Source: Planctomycetota bacterium (GTDB lineage Bacteria > Planctomycetota > SZUA-567 > H5-PLA8). Taken from it: DNA of 63,426 nucleotides. Positions 16,661-24,138 of the stretch are shown piece after piece. The position numbers and the translations under genes were made by a program. Positions within the stretch are counted from its first letter, which is position 1; every line of letters begins with the position of its first letter. Below the pieces are notes generated by a model, which made no database searches, was not told where the DNA came from, and saw only the letters and a program-made list of their open reading frames with translations. The stretch spans positions 1-63,426 of the forward strand of contig JAKLKQ010000037.1 in the NCBI GenBank assembly GCA_023150555.1. The letters are read 5' to 3'.

Positions 16661-18226
16661 ATGGCGAAAGCGGCTTCCAGCAGGCGCATAGCGGCTGTAT
16701 CGGAGGATCCCTCAGATCAGCTGGTGGCCGTTGCCACTGCCCGCGACCGTGCGGCCTTCGGGCGCCTCTTCGAGCATTACAAAGACCGCGCCTACAACCT
16801 CGCCTACCACATCACGGGCCGAGCCGAGGCCGCCGAAGAGGCCGTGCAGGAGGCCATGCTCCGCGTGTGGACGGCGGCAGCGACTTTCAAGCCCGGCAAC
16901 GCGGACGGCTGGGTTCTGCGGATCGTTGCGCGCGAGAGCCTCAAGGCCCTGCGCACGCGGAAAAAGGATCGCAAAGAGATGGCCATCGAACGCGAACGCG
17001 AGCACGCGCCCCGCGAAACCGCGCCGGGCGAAGACCTGGAGCGCGACGAGCTTCTGGTGGGCCTGCGCGGCGCAATCGCGGGCCTGGATCCTGCCGCGCG
17101 TCGGCTGGTGGCGCTTTATTTCGGCGCCGGCATGACGCAGGAGGAGATCGCGCAGGAACTCGAACTCAGCCAGCGCGGCGTCTCGTACAAGATCGACGAG
17201 GCCCTCGCGGCGCTGAAGCGGCGCCTGGCACAGGCCGGCCTGGCCGCGGTGCTGCCGATGTTGAACGCGAAGGGTCTGAGCGAGGCCCTCTGCACGGGCG
17301 CCCGGGCGCCGGCGGGCATCGAGAACGCGGTCTTTCAGTCGCTGGGCCAGGTGCTGCGCGAGTCGGTCAAGCATTCGGTGCGCGGCGCGAGTTACGGCGG
17401 ATCGGTGCTGGGTTGGGCGATCGCGGCGGTGCTGGTCGCGGTCGGAGCCGGCGGCGCGTGGTACCTCAACGAAACCTCCGCGCCCGCAACCTCGGCCCCG
17501 GCTGCGAAGGCCGACGCGAAGACCGAAGCGCCTCCTGTTGTGCAGGAGGCGCGTGCAACGAACGAACTGAAGCTGCCGTTGAAGTGGACGTTCGAGAAAG
17601 GCACCCCAGAGGAGTTGAAACCCTTCTTCCGAGACTGGGTGAAACACGCACCGGCAAAGGATGGATTGCCTGCGAGGCTGGTGCCGGGCGGGGGCGTCAA
17701 GAACACCGTTTACTTTCTCCTGCCCAAAGGCCTCCCGGCGCGGCCATTCGTGGTGTCCTTCGATTTGAGCCTGAACCGCGAGGATATGCCGGATGATTCC
17801 TGGTTCGGCAAGAATATCCGTTCGGGCCTGCATGTGCTGTGGTCGGTCGGTTTGAAGGGCGCCGTTCCGCACCGCGGCTGGTTCCGGAAACAGAGCATGG
17901 AAGGTGTCTCGGGCAATCGTGTTGTGCTGCGCCAGCACGTGTACGCCTTGGGGCGCTTCCTGATCCGTACGGACGAAAAGGGTGTGCCCTATGACGTGGT
18001 TGCGGTTTCGGCGGCCTACCCGACGGATGAGGTCTGCGTTTCCGTTAACGGATACGCTTTGGAGTCCATCGAGATCTGCGAACTCAAGGACGAGGATATC
18101 CCGGAACCTCTGCGCGATTGGGAACAATTGGGCGAGGAGATCGTTGCCGGCACGCGCGGCGCTGATGGGTGGGTTCCGAAGGAATCCCAGAAAGTAGACG
18201 AAGTTTACTTCACGCCGCGCAATTAG
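16661..18226 (+). CDS. Membrane-tethered ECF sigma factor with one extracytoplasmic domain
   Basis: This 521-residue protein has sigma region 2 at about residues 25-100 (DRAAFGRLFEHYKDRAYN, AEEAVQEAMLRVW) and region 4 at about 130-190 (YFGAGMTQEEIAQELELSQR). A linker leads to a transmembrane helix at about 248-268, then a Pro/Ala-rich spacer and a domain of about 200 residues. That domain opens with LKWTFEKGTPEEL, has a middle LLPKGLPARPFVVSF and closes with SIEICELKDEDIPEPLRD. The same pattern recurs in the next three sigma genes. The architecture suggests that DNA-binding regions are held at the membrane and released or modulated by an outside signal. The outer fold looks like a beta-sandwich, possibly LamG-like, but this is unproven. 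Confidence 0.85.
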   Translation: MAKAASSRRIAAVSEDPSDQLVAVATARDRAAFGRLFEHYKDRAYNLAYHITGRAEAAEEAVQEAMLRVWTAAATFKPGNADGWVLRIVARESLKALRTRKKDRKEMAIEREREHAPRETAPGEDLERDELLVGLRGAIAGLDPAARRLVALYFGAGMTQEEIAQELELSQRGVSYKIDEALAALKRRLAQAGLAAVLPMLNAKGLSEALCTGARAPAGIENAVFQSLGQVLRESVKHSVRGASYGGSVLGWAIAAVLVAVGAGGAWYLNETSAPATSAPAAKADAKTEAPPVVQEARATNELKLPLKWTFEKGTPEELKPFFRDWVKHAPAKDGLPARLVPGGGVKNTVYFLLPKGLPARPFVVSFDLSLNREDMPDDSWFGKNIRSGLHVLWSVGLKGAVPHRGWFRKQSMEGVSGNRVVLRQHVYALGRFLIRTDEKGVPYDVVAVSAAYPTDEVCVSVNGYALESIEICELKDEDIPEPLRDWEQLGEEIVAGTRGADGWVPKESQKVDEVYFTPRN

Positions 18227-18408
18227 ATTCAGGAAGCGGCCCTGGACCACGCCGCTGCCGTTGAATTGCCATAACCTCATGTTTTCAAATCACTTAGCAT
18301 CACCTATTTTCTTCCCGATTAGCGTTGCTGAGCTCAGTGTTTCCGCTTTTGGAAGGGGCGAGCAGGCCGGGAACTGGCCGCGTGACCCGGGCGCGGCGAA
18401 GTCGTAAG

Positions 18409-20580
18409 ATGGGAGGCATCGAAGAGGTGGCGAGCGTGGCCGTTACGAACGGACCGACCATGAAGGTGCGTAACGATCAGGCACTGATCGAAGCGGTAGC
18501 GCGGGAGCGCGACCGGTCCGCCTTTGCCGAACTCTTCGAACGCCACCGCAACAGCGCCTACAACCTCGCCTGCTACGTGACCGGAAACCGGGAATCTGCC
18601 GAGGAAGCCGTGCAGGAAGCGATGCTGCGCGTGTGGACCTCGGCCGCCACGTTCCAGCCCGGCAACGTGCGAAGCTGGATCCTGCGCATTGTGGCGCGGG
18701 AAGGCATCCGCGTGATCCGGTCTAGAAACAGGAAGCGGAGCGAGATGGAAAGCGAACAGATCGACCGCCATCCGTCGCGCGGCGCCGCGCCCGAGGAAGA
18801 TGCCGAGCGCGGCGAGCTGCTGGGCGCCCTTCGCGGCATGGTCGCACGGCTGAACCAGGGCGACCGCGAACTGGTCGCCTTGTACTTTGCCGGGGGGCTT
18901 TCGCAGGAAGAGATCGCCCGCGAACTGGACATGCCGCAGCGCACCGTCAGTTTCCGTATCCAGAAGTCCATCGAACAACTGCGCGGTGCCTTGACCAAGG
19001 CCGGCTTCGCGGCTGCCGTGCCGCTTTTGAATGCCGAAGGCCTGGGCCAAGCCCTGGCCGGCAACGCGCCCGCGCCCGCGGGGCTGGGGGAGCAGGTGCT
19101 CGCGAAACTCTCCGCCGAAGGCCTGCGCCGGGCCAGCCGGGCGATGTCCCGCCGGGTCGCGGCCGGCGGCACGTCGTGGATTGCGGGCACCGTGGCGGCG
19201 GTACTGGCCGTGGGTGCGGCCGGTGCCTACCTGGCAATCGGCGGCACCGAATCGAAGCACGCGCCCGCCGCGTTCGAAAGCGCGGGCGCGCAGACGGAAG
19301 CGCCTGCCGGCGCCAAGGAATGGGTCCGGCGCTGGTCCTTTACCGGCGGTCCGCCCGGCGTGGATTTGGAGGTCGTCGAAGGCGAATGGTCCTGGCGCCC
19401 GGCGCGCGACGGTTTTCCCGCCGGGATGGTTGTGCCGGCACCGGAAAGCCGTGTGCCGGACAATCGTCGCGAAGTGATGGTGCTGCTGCCTGACGAACTG
19501 CCCGCCGGCCCGCTGTTCGTCTCGATGCGCGTGCGGCGCTGTTCGATGGAGACGAAAGTCGGCTTCGGCTCGTTCGTTTCGGATGGCAAGAGCTACGCGC
19601 CGTTCCGGCTCTGGACGCGCAGTACGACGCTCCTGCTGGACAAGGATTGCGTCAACATGGTCTACTACTTCGAACAGGGCTCGGTGAACACCGTCGCAGA
19701 CGTACCGACCACGCTTCATATCGACCTTGAGCCGGCACCGCGCAAGCGCCTCTCGATCGGCATGACCGAAGGACTGATTCTGCAGGAAGTGGAAATCCGC
19801 TCGATCCGAGAGGAAGAGGTCCCCGCCAAGCTGCGCGACCTGGAGGCCCTGAAGGCCGGCTTCAGGGATCCGCCCGTCGACCATGCCGCCAAACCGGTCC
19901 GCTCGGCGGATGCCTTTGAGCGAAAGCCCGTCGAAGATCCCACGATTCGCTTCGAGCGGCATTGGTCGTTTGCAAAGGGCGTGCCGCAAGACATCCTCGA
20001 CTACAACGGTCCTGAGCTCGGCTCCTGCTGGCAGCCGGGCAAGGACGGGTCTCCCGGATACCTTCACGCGCCGGAAGAGCGGAAGTTGCCCATCCGCCTG
20101 CCGATGGCACTGCCCAAACGCCCCCTGCTGATCACGATGACGCTCCGAGGCAACGGCAATAAGAACCGAGTCAACTGTGGTGCCTACTGGGTCGACGGCA
20201 CGCGCATCCCCGGCCGTGACTTCTGGTGGTCGCCTATCGACCTGAAGAATACGGCCACGTGCGAAGCCCACGTCTGGTTTTGGGAACGGTACTGCGTACA
20301 GTTCATGGGCGGTGAAGCTTTCGCGCTGCGCCGTTCGGACAAGGCCTATCCGGGAAACCAGCTCTACGCCTGGATCATGAACTGCAACGCCGAAGAGATC
20401 GCAGTGCGCGAAGTCACCCTTGAGGATATTCCCGCCCAGGCGCGTGCTTTCGACGTTCTGTGCAAGACGATGAAGGATACCTTCTCGCGCGTGCCGGAAG
20501 GAAGCATCCGTCCGCCGGCCGGGAAACTCGAGAAGTCCGCCCAGTACGACAGCATCGATGACGCAGAGGTGCGCCCGTGA
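18409..20580 (+). CDS. Membrane-tethered ECF sigma factor with two extracytoplasmic domain copies
   Basis: This protein of about 723 residues repeats the layout of its upstream paralogue: region 2 (AEEAVQEAMLRVWTSAATF), region 4 (LYFAGGLSQEEIARELDMPQ), a transmembrane helix near residues 260-280 and then two tandem copies of the outer domain. Copy 1 opens with RRWSFTGGPPG and closes EVEIRSIREEEVPAKLRD; copy 2 opens with RHWSFAKGVPQD and closes near EIAVREVTLEDIPAQ. The start is uncertain: ATG 18409 is chosen, but ATG 18460 is also possible and the frame stays open to 18325. The last codons overlap the next gene (GTGA), coupling it to a small membrane protein. Confidence 0.82.
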   Translation: MGGIEEVASVAVTNGPTMKVRNDQALIEAVARERDRSAFAELFERHRNSAYNLACYVTGNRESAEEAVQEAMLRVWTSAATFQPGNVRSWILRIVAREGIRVIRSRNRKRSEMESEQIDRHPSRGAAPEEDAERGELLGALRGMVARLNQGDRELVALYFAGGLSQEEIARELDMPQRTVSFRIQKSIEQLRGALTKAGFAAAVPLLNAEGLGQALAGNAPAPAGLGEQVLAKLSAEGLRRASRAMSRRVAAGGTSWIAGTVAAVLAVGAAGAYLAIGGTESKHAPAAFESAGAQTEAPAGAKEWVRRWSFTGGPPGVDLEVVEGEWSWRPARDGFPAGMVVPAPESRVPDNRREVMVLLPDELPAGPLFVSMRVRRCSMETKVGFGSFVSDGKSYAPFRLWTRSTTLLLDKDCVNMVYYFEQGSVNTVADVPTTLHIDLEPAPRKRLSIGMTEGLILQEVEIRSIREEEVPAKLRDLEALKAGFRDPPVDHAAKPVRSADAFERKPVEDPTIRFERHWSFAKGVPQDILDYNGPELGSCWQPGKDGSPGYLHAPEERKLPIRLPMALPKRPLLITMTLRGNGNKNRVNCGAYWVDGTRIPGRDFWWSPIDLKNTATCEAHVWFWERYCVQFMGGEAFALRRSDKAYPGNQLYAWIMNCNAEEIAVREVTLEDIPAQARAFDVLCKTMKDTFSRVPEGSIRPPAGKLEKSAQYDSIDDAEVRP

Positions 20581-20933
20581 TCGCTCGCGCTAATGCCGCC
20601 GCCGGCACCCGCGCCGATTCCACGCGCGCCGCCGACGTGGCCGCGCTGCGTTCGCGCGCATCCCTTGCGCCGGACGGCCAGGCGCAAACCAGGGATGTGC
20701 CGTGGAGCGTGGACCGCTGGGGCAGGCTGATCGCGGGGGCTTCGGTGCTGGTCTGCACGGCGCTGGGCTTGCTGCACCACCAACTCTGGCTGGTGGGATC
20801 GCTGATGTGCGCCTTCAATCTGGTCCTGACCAGCATTACCGACCGTTGCGCCGTGCGCGCGCTGCTCCGGCGGCTCGGCGCGCGCGAACGCGAGGACCTT
20901 TTCCTGCCCGGCGGCGTTCCGCGCAAGCTGTAA
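20577..20933 (+). CDS. YgaP/DUF2892-like small membrane protein, copy 1
   Basis: This 118-residue protein starts with GTG overlapping the sigma stop codon by four bases, with GAGG at a normal distance. After a variable Ala/Arg-rich head comes WSVDRWGRLIAGA, two closely spaced hydrophobic helices, TDRCAVRALLRRLG and the invariant REREDLFLPGG. This resembles the two-helix membrane unit of YgaP (DUF2892), in which a CPxY motif normally follows helix 2. Here it reads RCAV, so that motif is altered. Copies 2 and 3 lie at 22654 and 26408, each after a sigma gene, so the protein probably works with the sigma factor at the inner membrane. Confidence 0.75.
   Translation: MIARANAAAGTRADSTRAADVAALRSRASLAPDGQAQTRDVPWSVDRWGRLIAGASVLVCTALGLLHHQLWLVGSLMCAFNLVLTSITDRCAVRALLRRLGAREREDLFLPGGVPRKL
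20700..20914 (+). repeat. Duplicated DNA segment, copy A
   Basis: These 215 bases, coding for the conserved core of the first DUF2892-like protein, align without gaps to 22747-22961. I counted about 29 differences by hand, mostly at third codon positions. The similarity suggests a fairly recent tandem duplication of a sigma plus DUF2892 unit, kept under protein-level selection. Confidence 0.8.
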
Positions 20934-20992
20934 GGCCGACTTCCGCCCGCTCCCCCCAGCAATCCACGCCTGCCGTGCACGTCTAATCTCAT

Positions 20993-21011
20993 CTCGTTGA
21001 TATTAAACGAG
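20993..21011. promoter_or_regulatory. AT-rich hairpin or operator before the third sigma gene
   Basis: CTCGTT at 20993-20998 and AACGAG at 21006-21011 form a perfect 6-base inverted repeat around GATATTA. It lies 84 bases before the start of the third sigma gene in a short AT-rich patch (about 20980-21040) that also holds a TTTTTT run at 21025-21030. It may be an operator or part of a promoter; the T-run is too far from the hairpin for a standard terminator. Confidence 0.35.
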
Positions 21012-21094
21012 TTACAGCGACTACTTTTTTCAGGATTCAGCCTTTAGGATTGAACTTCGCGAGATCAGTACGGACGAAGAGGGAGCCGTCCGCC

Positions 21095-22579
21095 ATGCTG
21101 GTCAGCGCAAAATCATCGACGGTCCGGAGCCGCAACCTCGCCATGTCCCCGCCTTCCGACCACGCGCTCATCCGCGCCGTTGCGACCCGCCGGGACCGGC
21201 AGGCCTTCGAGGAACTCTACCGGCGCCACGAACGTGCCGCCTTCAACCTGGCCGCGTTCCTGACCGGACAGCGGAGCCTCGCCGAGGAGGCCGTGCAGGA
21301 CGGCATGCTGCGGGTCTGGAAGCACGCCCATACCCTGCGCGACGACGGCAACGCGCGCGGCTGGCTGCTTCGGGTCATCGCGCGTGCCGCACTGAAGGCA
21401 GTGGCGAACCAACGCAGGACGCGCGACAGGGAGGCGAACGAAGAGACCATGGAGCAACACGCATCCCCGGCCGTTCGCGTGCAGGAAGGCGCGGTAGAAA
21501 AGGAGGAGGCGCTGGCCGCGCTGCGCGGCGAGTTGCACAAGCTTTCGGAGGAGAACCGTCGGTTGGTGGCGCTCTACTTCGGCGCCGGCTTCACTCAGAT
21601 GGAGATCAGCCACGAACTGGAGCTTTCGCAGACGGCCGTTTCGGAGCGTCTGCGAAAGGTACTCGAGATGCTTCGCACACGGCTGTCGGCTGCCGGGTTT
21701 GCCGCGGCCGCGCCGCTGCTGGGCGCCGAAGGCTTGGCGGATGCGCTCCACAGTGGCGGCAGCGCGCCGCCGGAGTTGGGCGCTCGGGTGTTCGCCGGCC
21801 TCGACCAGGCCACTCGATACAGCGGACGAGTGGCGGGCAGTGCGGCTCTTTCATACTTGGCGCTGGCTGCGGTTGTCCTGGTGGCGGCGGCGGGTGGCGC
21901 GTGGTGGGTGCTGGGAGGGAGACCTGTACCAACGGAAGCCATGCGGTTGCAGGAACCGGCCACGTCCTCAGCGAACGCTGCCGGCGAGACGAAGCCGCTC
22001 AACGTGAAATGGGACTACACGAAAGGCCCGCTGCCGGACCTGCGCGTGGTAGTGGGGGAAGGCCGTTGGGAGAAGGACCAGGACGGAGGGTCTTTCGCGG
22101 TGCCGCAAAAGCCCGGAGCGTACGTGCTTCTTCCGGTTGATCTGCCCAAGGAGCCGGTCCTGGCGCGGATAAAAGCCCGCATCGACAACGACGGCGACTT
22201 CTATCTGGGCGGGTTCTGGGCCATCGGCCAGGACCTGATCCCGAACAAGCACTGGAACAAGTACAACAGGTTTCAGGGAGATCCAGGCAAGGGTTGGGCC
22301 CTGGACTGCACCATCTACCTTCTGGACCGCTACATGATCGTCCAACATCAGGGCATGACCTGCCTGATCCGCGAGGCGGGTCAGCCGTATCCCGGCAACA
22401 AGCTGCTCTTGAATTCCAGCAACGTGAACCTGCTCGAGATTGAACTTCGTTCCCTTCGGGAGAACGAGATTCCAGAATCACTGCGGGACATTCCGGCTTG
22501 CATCCGGGCTATGGGATCCAAGCCGATGATGATGGACAAGGACGGCCGGAGCTTCGATTGGACTCCGCCCCAACCTTAG
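21095..22579 (+). CDS. Membrane-tethered ECF sigma factor with one extracytoplasmic domain (third paralogue)
   Basis: This 494-residue protein has region 2 (RQAFEELYRRHERAAFNLAA, AEEAVQDGMLRVWKHA) and region 4 (YFGAGFTQMEISHELELSQT), then a transmembrane helix near residues 250-275 (SYLALAAVVLVAAAGGAWWV). One outer domain follows: it opens with VKWDYTKGPLPDL and closes with EIELRSLRENEIPESLRD. ATG 21095 is preceded by GAGGGAG. Sequence outside the sigma regions diverges strongly from the paralogues, suggesting a different signal. A DUF2892-like gene and an acyltransferase gene follow. Confidence 0.84.
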   Translation: MLVSAKSSTVRSRNLAMSPPSDHALIRAVATRRDRQAFEELYRRHERAAFNLAAFLTGQRSLAEEAVQDGMLRVWKHAHTLRDDGNARGWLLRVIARAALKAVANQRRTRDREANEETMEQHASPAVRVQEGAVEKEEALAALRGELHKLSEENRRLVALYFGAGFTQMEISHELELSQTAVSERLRKVLEMLRTRLSAAGFAAAAPLLGAEGLADALHSGGSAPPELGARVFAGLDQATRYSGRVAGSAALSYLALAAVVLVAAAGGAWWVLGGRPVPTEAMRLQEPATSSANAAGETKPLNVKWDYTKGPLPDLRVVVGEGRWEKDQDGGSFAVPQKPGAYVLLPVDLPKEPVLARIKARIDNDGDFYLGGFWAIGQDLIPNKHWNKYNRFQGDPGKGWALDCTIYLLDRYMIVQHQGMTCLIREAGQPYPGNKLLLNSSNVNLLEIELRSLRENEIPESLRDIPACIRAMGSKPMMMDKDGRSFDWTPPQP

Positions 22580-22653
22580 CGGCCGATGGGATGAGAATTC
22601 AGCCTTGCAGGGCCGAACTCTTTCCTGCACCTGGCGTACTCAAGGAGCCAGCC

Positions 22654-22986
22654 ATGGCAGTGCTCGAGACCACGCCTCGACAACGCACCTCCAGCTCGCC
22701 GGACTCGCGTGAGTGGACGGAGATGTCCCGGCATCGCGTGAACCCGCCGTGGAGCGTTGACCGTTGGGGCCGGCTGATCGCGGGGGCCGCGGTGCTGGCC
22801 TGCACGGCTCTGGGGCTGCTGCATCACCAACTCTGGCTGGCTGGATCGCTCGCGTGCGCCTTCAATCTCGTCCTGACCAGCTTCACTGATCGCTGTGCCG
22901 TGCGTGCGGTGCTCCGGCGGCTCGGGGCGCACGAACGCGAGGACCTCTTTCTGCCCGGAGGCGCGCCGCGCCCCTCCAAAGATTAG
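22654..22986 (+). CDS. YgaP/DUF2892-like small membrane protein, copy 2
   Basis: This 110-residue protein starts at ATG 22654 with AAGGAG six bases upstream. It shares WSVDRWGRLIAGA, two hydrophobic helices, SFTDRCAVRAVLRRLG and REDLFLPGG with copy 1. The first 35 residues differ. It is separated from the sigma gene by 74 bases, unlike copy 1, which overlaps. The near-identical DNA core points to duplication of the sigma plus DUF2892 pair. No catalytic residues are evident; a membrane anchor or partner role for sigma control is inferred. Confidence 0.75.
   Translation: MAVLETTPRQRTSSSPDSREWTEMSRHRVNPPWSVDRWGRLIAGAAVLACTALGLLHHQLWLAGSLACAFNLVLTSFTDRCAVRAVLRRLGAHEREDLFLPGGAPRPSKD
22747..22961 (+). 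repeat. Duplicated DNA segment, copy B
   Basis: Second member of the ungapped 215-base pair described at 20700-20914. The third DUF2892-like gene at 26408 codes for a similar protein but is too diverged to align confidently at the DNA level. Confidence 0.8.
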
Positions 22987-23200
22987 CCTGCAGCGTTCCA
23001 GGCGCTGACACCGGATTCCCTAGCTTGCGTGCAACTGGTCAAATCTGGGCCTCGCGTCGGAATGCTCAGGTGCAATTCCTATCGACCACTTAACCTATTT
23101 TGAGTCAATAACTTAAATAACACCGCGGAGCCATCCCTCGATTATATTTTTTGCGGAAACCACTGCTTGGAAAGCTCTGGTGTGGTTTTGAAAGGCGAGA

Positions 23201-23230
23201 GCGGAGGAGACGCCTCCGCCATTCCGGAGG
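23201..23230 (+). promoter_or_regulatory. Candidate two-state RNA leader controlling the first acyltransferase gene
   Basis: GCGGAGG at 23201-23207 pairs perfectly with CCTCCGC at 23213-23219 over a 5-base loop. The same CCTCCG (23213-23218) can instead pair with CGGAGG at 23225-23230 over a 6-base loop. That second partner is the ribosome binding site for the ATG at 23239. The two helices exclude each other, so the first would leave the binding site free and the second would hide it. This is a textbook switch layout seen directly in sequence; whether it works as one is untested. Confidence 0.5.
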
Positions 23231-23238
23231 ACCGCACC

Positions 23239-23931
23239 ATGCACATTGTCGAATCTGAAAACGCCAACGGCAGCACCTTGGATGCAACCCTGCTCCCCCG
23301 TGCTTCAAACATCTCCCAGGCACTGAAGGCCGTCAGCCGTGAGCCGGTCGCGGCCGAGGCTTCCGAGATCGAGATCCGGCTGGTGGAGACGCCGTGGGAG
23401 ATGGAAGCCGTCTACCGGCTCACCCACGATGCCTACGTCGAACGCGGCTACTGCGATGTGCAGCCGGACGGTCGGCTGGTGCACTATCCGCACTTGGATG
23501 GCATCCCGCAGACGAAGGTCCTGGTCGCGCTCGCCGGGGGCGAGATCGTCGGAACCAACAGCCTGACGCTCGACGGACCCGCGGGCCTGCACATGGACGA
23601 CGACTTCAAGGCCGAATGCGACGCCGTTCGCGCCGAAGGCCGAACGTTGGCCGCCTCCTGGCGCATTGTCACCAGCAGCACGTGCCGCAGCGAACGCACG
23701 GTCGTGATGGGCCTGATTCAACGTACGGTGGACCTGATGCTTGCTCAGAAGATTCAGACCAGCGTCTTCACCTTCAATCCGCGGCACGAACGCGTCTACC
23801 AGCGATTGCTGAACATGACCACTGTGGCGCGCAAGGATTCCATCGGCGGGCTCAAGAATGCTCCGGCGGTCTTCATGCGCCTGGACATGGAGCGCATTCC
23901 CGTGCGCTGGCTCTCGGGCGGCGGGGCCTGA
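23239..23931 (+). CDS. FeeM-like N-acyl amino acid synthase (GNAT fold), copy 1
   Basis: This 230-residue protein belongs to the GNAT-like group that includes FeeM and the autoinducer synthases. Marks include YRLTHDAYVERGYC near residue 60, GEIVGTNSLTLDG near 100, AASWRIVTSSTCR near 145 and FTFNPRHERVYQRLLNM near 185. FeeM joins a fatty acyl group from acyl carrier protein to the amine of an amino acid such as tyrosine. No acyl carrier protein gene is nearby, so a fatty-acid-synthesis carrier is presumed to be used. CCGGAGG precedes ATG 23239. A second copy lies at 26858. Amino acid and chain length are unknown. Confidence 0.78.
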   Translation: MHIVESENANGSTLDATLLPRASNISQALKAVSREPVAAEASEIEIRLVETPWEMEAVYRLTHDAYVERGYCDVQPDGRLVHYPHLDGIPQTKVLVALAGGEIVGTNSLTLDGPAGLHMDDDFKAECDAVRAEGRTLAASWRIVTSSTCRSERTVVMGLIQRTVDLMLAQKIQTSVFTFNPRHERVYQRLLNMTTVARKDSIGGLKNAPAVFMRLDMERIPVRWLSGGGA

Positions 23932-24138
23932 CTGGCCTACCCATGGAGGCCGGCGATGGCTACGCGCGGCGCCAGGAAATCCGTCGCATGCCGTAGTTCC
24001 TTGGCCCATAATAGGATCCATGATCCCGAAGGCGACGGCCCAGCCGCCGGTTCAAAGCTCCGAAAAAGCCGTGCAATCCGCCGTGAACGGCGGTCATTCT
24101 CCCCGGGCGCCCAAGAGCGGCGTCCGGAACGGAGCGGC

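Noticed and set aside
18334..20271. Long minus-strand frame opposite the second sigma gene
   Set aside because: Composition is that of a high-GC antisense frame; the plus strand has clear sigma motifs.
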